A stretch of DNA of 64,000 nt from Semisulcospira habei (taxonomy: Eukaryota > Mollusca > Gastropoda > Semisulcospiridae), in NCBI GenBank assembly GCA_036245525.1, contig BTPG01000002.1, positions 165,199,463-165,263,462 on the forward strand, in the 5' to 3' direction. Position 1 is the stretch's first letter, and each line of letters opens with the position of its first letter. The notes beneath the pieces are model-generated. The model was not told where the DNA came from and did not search any database. It worked only from the letters and a program-made list of their open reading frames with translations. Shown here piece by piece: positions 50,928-64,000 of this stretch. Made by a program: the position numbers and the translations under genes.

Positions 50928-51619
50928 TTGTCCCCTGGTTTTTTTACCTTATTATCTGAACATGATTTATACAACTATGAACAGACCCTCGAAGAACAGC
51001 CAAAATTTCGTATCGGTCACCTAAATATCTACCACCTGGCAAACAAAGTTCAGGATGTCTGTGTTTATGTTAATACCCCCAACTATTTCCATTTCTTCGG
51101 TTTAACTGAGACTCGTTTGGCCGCCCACATCAGTGATGAAGCCATCGCCATCCCGAATTATTCTATTATCAGGAGAGACCCGTCAGTACAGGGTGAGACA
51201 GGTGTAGCGGTATATATCCATCAATCAATTCTACACATAACCCGCAGGCGACAAGACCTAGAAACTGGTGATGTAGAATGTATTTGGGTAGAAATCAAAA
51301 ACTCTAAATCCCCGCCCTTACTTGTTGGGTTTCTGTATCGAAACCCCGCAGCCACCTTTGAGTGGTACGATAGCTTTTTACACATGATCGATAAAACAGA
51401 CATTCACAACAAAGATGTTCTCCTTCTTGGAGATTTTAATATTGACTTTCCTAAACCCATCCATCATGGGAATGTACTACTACCCTTGTCGGTCTTCACC
51501 AATTGGTAACATCGCCCACCAGAATTACGCCATCATCAGCCACTATTATAGACCATATTTATACCAACATACCTCAAGCAGTTAGCAACACTCAAATTAA
51601 TAGTCTTAGTGTAAGTGAC
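50928..51619 (+). pseudogene. LINE U1 APE-type endonuclease segment
   Basis: Motifs in order: HLNIYHLANKV, FGLTETRL, YSIIRRDPSVQGETGVAVYI, CIWVEIK, LLVGFLYRNPAATFEWYDSF and LLLGDFNIDF. These match AP-endonuclease domains of LINEs. A frameshift falls near 51475, and the segment ends at the inserted element in LSVSD. Confidence 0.88.
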
Positions 51620-52174
51620 TAAGGGGGTGTAGGGGGCTCTGGATAGAGGTAGCACCTTTGCTGTTCGGCAGCTGCGTCCTACATAGGACGGACGGGCATC
51701 ACTGGTCCTCATCCATCTCCTTAATCTCTCACGTGCTGGCTCCAAGCGCCACACCCTGGCAAACCACCTCAGCTGGTGGGCTAAACCACGTGAGGGGGTG
51801 GTGTTCACATTGCACCACTAGGCGGATGAGCTGTTTCTGACAGCCAACGGCTAGAGGACGGAGGAGATCAGGTTGGATCCAACGGCCAAATGTGGGGGAG
51901 TAAACCTTTCAAATCAGGAGTGGAGCCCCGAAGGCAGACAGCTGCCTGTATTCACGCACTGTTCTGGCAGCTCCTGCAGCCAAACTGGTGCCAAACGTAC
52001 TGCTTTGCATTCCTTTGGATACATCAGTGAGGCCGAGAGGGGGATCTTGACGACTGGGCACCCCAGGATCTCCATACACTTCGCCCAGGCTTGCGCCCTG
52101 GAGAGGTCATTCCAGTGACTGACCCAGCAAGCGCATATACCCATTGTCTTCCGAGACAGGATGCCAAAAAAGGA
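51620..52174 (-). mobile_element. Unclassified ~555-bp element, copy 2, inserted in LINE U1
   Basis: The 11-bp duplication GTGTAAGTGAC is at 51609-51619 and 52175-52185. The LINE reading resumes exactly afterwards (SVSD then PYPVSCTWL). Orientation is opposite to copy 1 at 29428-29975, with only a few differences. The plus-strand right end is A-rich (GATGCCAAAAAAGGA), which could be a short retroposon tail. Confidence 0.9.
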
Positions 52175-52185
52175 GTGTAAGTGAC

Positions 52186-54315
52186 CCTTATCCGGTTAGC
52201 TGCACATGGTTGTCAAAACTCCCAAAGCTAAAAAAACAAGTCCACACTTGCATAACTTACAGATCGTTTAAAAACTTTAATGAAAGTGTTTTCTTGGCTG
52301 ATTTAGCCACAGCACGATTCATCGACGTGTATAACGATAGTGACCCAAATAAAGCATTAGTTACCTGGTACCGGATTTTTCTTGGTGTGCTGAACAAACA
52401 CGCGCCTCTGAGACAAAAAAAGAGTGAAATACGCTACCGTTCCACCATGGCTGAGTGCGGATCTGATTGAGGCAATGGAACATAGAGACCAGCTGAGAAG
52501 CGAGAAGCGGTTTACTGAATACAAAACACAACGTAATCGTGTTAAATATATGGTTTTAAATGCAAAGAGATCTCTTTTCGATAAAATAGTTAAACAAAGC
52601 AAAGACTCATCTACTGTATGGCGTGCCATTAATTTAGTAACTAGAGGTACAAATAAAAATAGTGCGCCTGTATCACCCCACCTCAATGCAAATAGGTTTA
52701 ATGACCACTTTACCTCTATAGCCGAATCGTTAATCCCAACAGGAAATAACTCACGTATGTTTGTCCAAACGCGCTAGTACACCACTGTAACCGGGAAAAT
52801 ACGGACAAAGAACCATTCACGATACCGCCTATAGCAGTCCACGAAGTGGGTAAATTAATTTCCTCGATGGAAAATAAAAAGTCACCCGGGCCTGATGAGA
52901 TCAGCACAAAAATACTCAAGATATCTCTTCCATATATATCGTCGAAAGTATTACATATGTTTACAATCTCTGTATAAATCAAAACTCTTTTCCGGACGCA
53001 TTTAAAGACGCAAAAGTGATCCCCCTACCAAAATCAAAAGATCTGAGTGAAATCAACAACTTTCGCCCCAAATCACTATTACCTGTTTTGTCGAAGCCTT
53101 TAGAGCGGCACATCCATAAGCATCTATCTGAATATTTAGAAAACCAAAATCTCATCCATTCACTGCAGTCAGGCTTCAGACCAAACCATTCCTGTCACAC
53201 TGCCTTGATAAGGATGGCAGATACCTGGTTATCATCTATTAATGATTCCAAACTAACAGGTGTAGTGTTCTTAGACTTCCGGAAAGCCTTTGACATGGTG
53301 AACCATGACATACTTATAAAGAAAATATCCTTATATACTAAAAGCGCAGCCGTGTTTTTCAAATCCTACCTAGAAAACAGAAGACAAAAAGTTCTCCTTA
53401 ATGGTACATATTCTAGTCACTGCAAAGTAAAGCATGGCGTACCCCAGGGCTCTATTTTAGGCCCTCTTTTATTCTGTTTGTTCATTAACGACCTTCCACT
53501 CACAATTAGTGATGATAGTGTTGCATGCGATATGTTCGCTGATGATGCTGCGATACACACTCCCGATAAGGATTTGTCAGTAATTGACACGCGCCTACAA
53601 AACACATTACAGGACATTAACAGCTGGTGCAGTAACAATTCCATGATCTTAAACCCTGCAAAGACTGAATGTATGGTTGTAAGTACCCGCCAAAAGCACC
53701 AGCTCGGCACTCTCTCACTCAGCTTGTCCCTTCAAGGCAAATCTATCAGCCAGGTAACGGAACATCGTCTTCTCGGCATTACTGTAGATAACCAGTTTAA
53801 ATGGCAACGCCATCTTAGTAATATATGTAAGACAATATCAAAGAAACTGTTTATTTTATCCAAGTTAAAACATATAGCTAATGTAGAAACACTATGCTTC
53901 TACGGTGTGGGATGGCGCAAGCGAGGTCCAGTTAAAGAGACTGAACTCTCTTCATCGTAGAGCCGCGAAGCTTATCCTTTCAGACCCTAACTCAACAACG
54001 GATAATTAACTGAAAACCTTAGAAATTCTCCCCTTGAAAAAACATTTATTATACAATAAAGGAATAGCGATGTTCAAAGTATTGAATAACAGACTCCCCG
54101 AGTATATTACAAAAATGTTTTTCCTCACGGCATCAACATACTCCAGATCAAGGCAGTCCATTACTGTGCCACGACCTAGAATCGATCTCTATAAGACAAG
54201 TTTAGCGTTCTCAGGTGCTAGCATGTGGAACACATTGCCCAAACATGTTACAACATCAACAACGCTTTCGTCTTTTAAAACCGCTCTCTTCAAGTACCTC
54301 ACCTCAGCATCGTAA
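52186..54315 (+). pseudogene. LINE U1 reverse transcriptase segment
   Basis: After the insertion come LRQKKSEIRY-type linker, MEHRDQLRSEKRFTEYKTQR and KKSPGPDEISTKILK. Then follow IPLPKSKDLSEINNFRPKSL, VVFLDFRKAFDMVNHDIL (motif A), KHGVPQGSILGPLLFCLFIN (motif B), CDMFADDAAIH (motif C) and HRLLGITVDNQFKWQ. The C-terminal piece is PRIDLYKTSLAFSGASMWNT. Stops and shifts occur near 52465, 52775, 52975 and 53930. Confidence 0.9.
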
Positions 54316-54416
54316 GATTCTCACAGCAACCTGCACTTGCAGTGTACGATTTTCCCCTTTCTAACTCTTCAATTCAGTTATATTTTCAGTTAATACAAGA
54401 TGCTAATGCTGCACGT

Positions 54417-54454
<38 letters not shown>

Positions 54455-54796
54455 CCCCGCGTGCGCGCGCGCGCGCGCGCGCGTGTGTGTGTGTGTGTTT
54501 TGTGCTTGTGTTTATGAATGTATGTATGGAGATTTATACCTTTACAATTGTGTGTATGTGTGAGATTTTCTATGTTTATTTCCACTTCTTCAATGATTGC
54601 TTGTTTAAAAGTTTATATTTCAATTTTTTGTTAGTTATATATTTAGTTTTTTCCCAATTTAATGATAGTATTTTGTGATTTGTGCATTATATGTAAAGTA
54701 GATTAGCAACGGCAAGTTCGAAAAATGGTTTCACCAAAACTTTCACCGTTGTAAAATAAAGAATCATTGTCATTGTCATTGTCATTGTCATTGTCT

Positions 54797-57279
<2,483 letters not shown>

Positions 57280-57297
57280 CTCTCTCTCTCTCTCTCT
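57280..57297. repeat. Short (TC)n between U3 and U4
   Basis: Nine TC units between the AATAAAG end of U3 and U4. Confidence 0.9.
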
Positions 57298-57481
57298 GGC
57301 AGATGCAAATTCTCCAACGCTAGTGTGAGGGTTTTGTTTTGTTTTTTCTTGTTTTTGTCTCCTGGATTTCTTTATCCTTTGTATGATGCGTTTGTTTTCC
57401 TGCTGTGTTTTGTTTTGTATACAGGACAGCTTATAAGACAGGCATTGAGTTTCCTAATAGCTTTATCCTGCAATAAAAGAT
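57298..57481 (+). mobile_element. LINE copy U4, 3' untranslated end only
   Basis: No coding part remains. It is recognised by the family 3' end: CAGGACAGC..TAAGACAGGCATT and TTTATCCTGCAATAAAAG, followed by TCA repeats. The stem CAGGA/TCCTG spans 57422-57470. Confidence 0.75.
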
Positions 57482-57800
<319 letters not shown>

Positions 57801-57844
57801 GTATGGGACGGTTTTGGAGATATTCATTTGAAAAAAAATTAATT

Positions 57845-61681
<3,837 letters not shown>

Positions 61682-61837
61682 GTGTGCAATTAAATTTACA
61701 ACCTAACACTAGCAGCCGTGTGCAAAGTGTGTCCTGACGGCACTAAAATACACTCAATAAAAAAAATGTGAGCGTACACATTGAGCAATCTCGCGAACTT
61801 AGCCTCGGGCAAGATTTAATTTGGTGCAATAATAATT

Positions 61838-61996
61838 GTGTTGACACATTTGCCCACGACGGGGAAAGATCGACCATGATGGTTCAAGGGTAGTGCCAGA
61901 TTAGCTTGGAGCCTGGAGAGGCGCTAAGCTAATCTGGCACTACCCTTGAATTATTATGGTCGATCATCTCTCGCTGTGGTGCGTTGAGGTTAAACC
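61838..61996. mobile_element. pB-B foldback
   Basis: The arms CATGATGGTTCAAGGGTAGT and ACTACCCTTGAATTATTATG; tip TTAGCTTGGAGCC and GGCGCTAAGCTAA. Ends decayed. Confidence 0.78.
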
Positions 61997-62077
61997 AGAT
62001 CATTACTCATTTGACTATTCATAGAATTCATTTGACTTCTCTAAGCGAAGGGCTAGAGGACTATTGTACCACAAACT

Positions 62078-62345
62078 ATTCAAAGCAGTTGTTTGTGATT
62101 TTTATTTGCGGATGATTTCCGCGACTGTAAAGACTGTGTGTCGGCCGTTGGAGAGACGTCGGCCCTGATAGTTCAAGGGTAGTGCATATTAGCTTGGTGC
62201 CTCTCCAGGCTAATTGTACCACAAACTATTCAAAGCAGTTGTTTCTGATTTTTATTTGCGGATGATTTTTGCAACTGTAAAGACTGTGTGTCTGGCACTA
62301 CCTTTGAATTATCATGGTCGATCGATCATGCAACTGGTACACAGT
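62078..62345. repeat. 77-bp direct repeat, second copy inside a pB-B hairpin
   Basis: TACCACAAACTATTCAAAGC through GTAAAGACTGTGTGTC occurs at 62078-62145 and 62217-62293. The second copy lies between GCTTGGTGCCTCTCCAGG and TGGCACTACCTTTGAATTAT, so it splits a pB-B stem. Confidence 0.85.
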
Positions 62346-62885
62346 TGTTAGCTAACACCTCTAAAATTTGGGAAATGCGGCCTTGGGGTTAAATTGGTTA
62401 ATAAGTAAATAAAATAAATCTCTCACGTTCTGTCTGAGAGGCCACCGTCGTTCACTGCCTTTCGTCACACCTCTGCTCCGAAAAGTGGCGCCCTCTGTGT
62501 CCGCCACAGTACACATACAAACGGGGAAACACTCATGGATATTGCAGTACAAGCATTCACGTAAACAAGCAACTAGATTCTCTATCTCCTCGCCAAATCA
62601 CCGACGGGTGAGCAAATGGTCCACAGGCCGTCTTTGGGTGCAGCTTGCTCGTGCACAAAATAGTGTGCAAGTGGGCCAGAGTACTTTTTGCCTACAGGGG
62701 GAACAAACAAGACATACACCACGTGACCTTGCCGGATCTCCGGGTCCTCAGGCGGTCCCGTACGTCACACTGTTTTCTACACAAACACACCCACCATGAA
62801 TCATCTACGCTTGATTAATGTATGCTTTGGAGTCGGTGCACTTCACACATTTTTAATTCAATGGAACTAAAATCAGTTTTTAGTC
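62346..62885. other. No gene seen
   Basis: The remaining right arm of the split pB-B (CTCTAAAATTTGGGAAATGC) ends near 62400; then no recognised feature. Confidence 0.55.
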
Positions 62886-62966
62886 TTAACTCATTCGAGA
62901 CGTGGCGCCTCCGGATACGCGGCTTGACGCCGCAAATCCGGAGGTGGCACGTCTCGAATGAGTTAA
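62886..62966. mobile_element. Foldback element pB-C, TTAA to TTAA
   Basis: TTAACTCATTCGAGACGTGG and CACGTCTCGAATGAGTTAA, inner GCGCCTCCGGATACGCGGC/CGCAAATCCGGAGG. Confidence 0.87.
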
Positions 62967-63180
62967 CGACTTCGCTGCAGACCGTGTTCCTGAAATCTTT
63001 GAGAACTCCATGCCAGAGAACTTCATCCGTCCATGGAACATGGAAACAAAGTGGTTTGGTTTCAGCAAGAGGCATAGATCCTCATGCGCCCCGCATCTGC
63101 TGGGGTCCATGAGGGTCATGAGGATCTGCGCCTCTTGCCGTTGGTTGCTGTTCACTTTTTCTCGGCGCCGAAAGGGTTAA
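62963..63180. mobile_element. Foldback element pB-A sharing its left TTAA with pB-C
   Basis: The TTAA at 62963-62966 is both the right end of pB-C and the left end of this element. Right end GGCGCCGAAAGGGTTAA. The hairpin has CAAGAGGCATAGATCCTCAT and a longer, mismatched tip. Confidence 0.8.
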
Positions 63181-63356
63181 TATTCCTTCAGACAGCCGAT
63201 GCCCCTTCCACTCCGTCCCCATCCCCCACCCCCTCACCACCCCCACCACCCTCTCCAGCGGACGATTGCAGACTATGCTTTTTTTTTCTTTCTAAAAATC
63301 ACCTAGTCGTAGGTGTTTTCATGGATTGAACAGTCTATAGAAAATATCACCATGGT
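63181..63356. other. C-rich and T-rich low complexity; nothing else seen
   Basis: A CCCCA-type patch near 63210-63255 and a T run near 63280. Confidence 0.6.
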
Positions 63357-63440
63357 TTAACTCTGTCATTTGCGGCCAGCCACATCCCGATGCGCGGCTT
63401 ATTCCGCGCATCCGGATGCGGCTGCCCGCGAATCAGTTAA
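63357..63440. mobile_element. Foldback element pB-C, TTAA to TTAA
   Basis: TTAACTCTGTCATTTGCGGC and GCCCGCGAATCAGTTAA; inner GATGCGCGGCTTATTCCGCG and CGCATCCGGATGCGGC. Confidence 0.8.
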
Positions 63441-63458
63441 CCCATTTCTGCCAGTGAA

Positions 63459-63818
63459 CGCATACTGTGTCTCTGAAATCTTATTCAACGCACACACAAA
63501 AAAGGCCAAGCGCATACTGTGTCTCTGAAATCTTATTCAACGCACACACAAAAAAGCCCAAGCGCATACTGTGTCTCTGAAATCTTATTCAACGCACACA
63601 AAACAGAGCAAGCGCATACTGTGTCTCTGAAATCTTATTCAACGCACACAAAAAAAGCACAAGCGCATACTGTGTCTCTGAAATCATATTCAACGCACAC
63701 AAAATAGCCCAAGCGCATACTGTGTCTCTGAAATCTTATTCAACGCACACAAAAAAAGCCCAAGCGCATACTGTGTCTCTGAAATCTTATTCAACGCACA
63801 CAAAAAAAGCCCAAGCCG
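63459..63818. repeat. 50-52-bp tandem array, seven copies, derived from a pB-A left arm
   Basis: Units start AAGCGCATACTGTGTCTCTG at 51-bp spacing and end CACACAAAAAAAGCCC. The unit matches the pB-A left arm (CACTGCCA..., TGTGTTTCTGAAATCTT, GTTCACAGCAC), and the array starts one step after a TTAA (63437) typical of pB-A. Confidence 0.9.
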
Positions 63819-63863
63819 TGCAAATAACGCGGATACAAAGCGGATATAAGTCTGAACCTTGAA

Positions 63864-64000
63864 AGTGTCTGAGGGTTCGAATCCCGTCCCGGCACCGGTA
63901 GCTGGACTCACAATCCAGGGGGGAAAAACGGATTTGTTCAATAGCATGTCCGTTGAAAGGTCCTGGTAAATCAAAGTGGCACAGTTGGAGTGCGCCTGAG
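63864..64000 (+). mobile_element. tRNA-derived SINE, running off the window
   Basis: GGGTTCGAATCCCGTCCCGG matches the box B of a tRNA promoter. The downstream body (GGACTCACAATCCAGGGGGG, CATGTCCGTTGAAAGGTCCT, AAATCAAAGTGGCACAGTTG) matches the minus-strand SINE at 19371-19610. Confidence 0.75.

Noticed and set aside
53016..53960. Active LINE reverse transcriptase gene
   Set aside because: The palm motifs are intact, but upstream and downstream frames are broken by stops, shifts and a 555-bp insertion. It is a dead copy.

Overview
The window looks like nuclear DNA of a lophotrochozoan animal, most likely a marine gastropod mollusc. It has spliced genes with GT..AG introns, a biotinidase/vanin-like gene and an MSP130 (choice-of-anchor I) gene, tRNA-derived SINEs ending in a GGCGTTAAACCCC-type tail, hundreds of bases of (TC)n, (GT)n and (ATT)n microsatellite, and a very dense load of short foldback elements. 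Phylum is inferred with moderate confidence and species is not determined. There is no sign of bacterial or organellar gene organisation.

Layout. (1) 1408-5547, plus strand: the last three visible exons of a vanin/biotinidase-type amidohydrolase. The stop codon lies inside a 63-bp minisatellite, and a single ambiguous base at 4460 breaks the frame. (2) 5.8-16.1 kb: repeats only, including a Tc1-like transposon (12151-15026) split by a Rex1/L2-like LINE fragment. (3) 16147-38352, minus strand: eleven exons of an MSP130-type gene whose splice phases all agree, from signal peptide (38351) to a Ser/Thr/Pro-rich stalk (16147); the final exon was not found. Its introns carry most of the mobile elements described here. 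(4) 38.4-48.7 kb: intergenic repeats and a 66-bp minisatellite. (5) 48720-50222, minus strand: a CUB + C-type lectin + transmembrane protein encoded in one uninterrupted exon. A foldback element is in frame in its cytoplasmic tail. (6) 50.6-61.5 kb: a serial array of six LINE copies of related families, each ending in a stem-loop, an AATAAA-like box and a (TC)n or (ATC)n(TC)n tract, with the next copy starting in that tract. (7) 61.7-64 kb: more foldback elements, a 51-bp tandem array grown out of one of them, and a SINE running off the end.

The unifying theme is repeat biology. Many foldback elements of about 80-220 bp, called here pB-A, pB-B, pB-C and pB-D, have different bodies but share TTAA followed by C(C/T)C at both ends, as expected of piggyBac-type TTAA insertion. 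One pB-D copy sits inside a pB-A copy, and the unoccupied TTAA target can be read in a second pB-A copy. Other inhabitants are TA-flanked hairpins, an inverted pair of PIF/Harbinger-like MITEs with TTA/TAA duplications, and two nearly identical ~550-bp unclassified elements with 10-11-bp target duplications. No identification here was checked by a database search.
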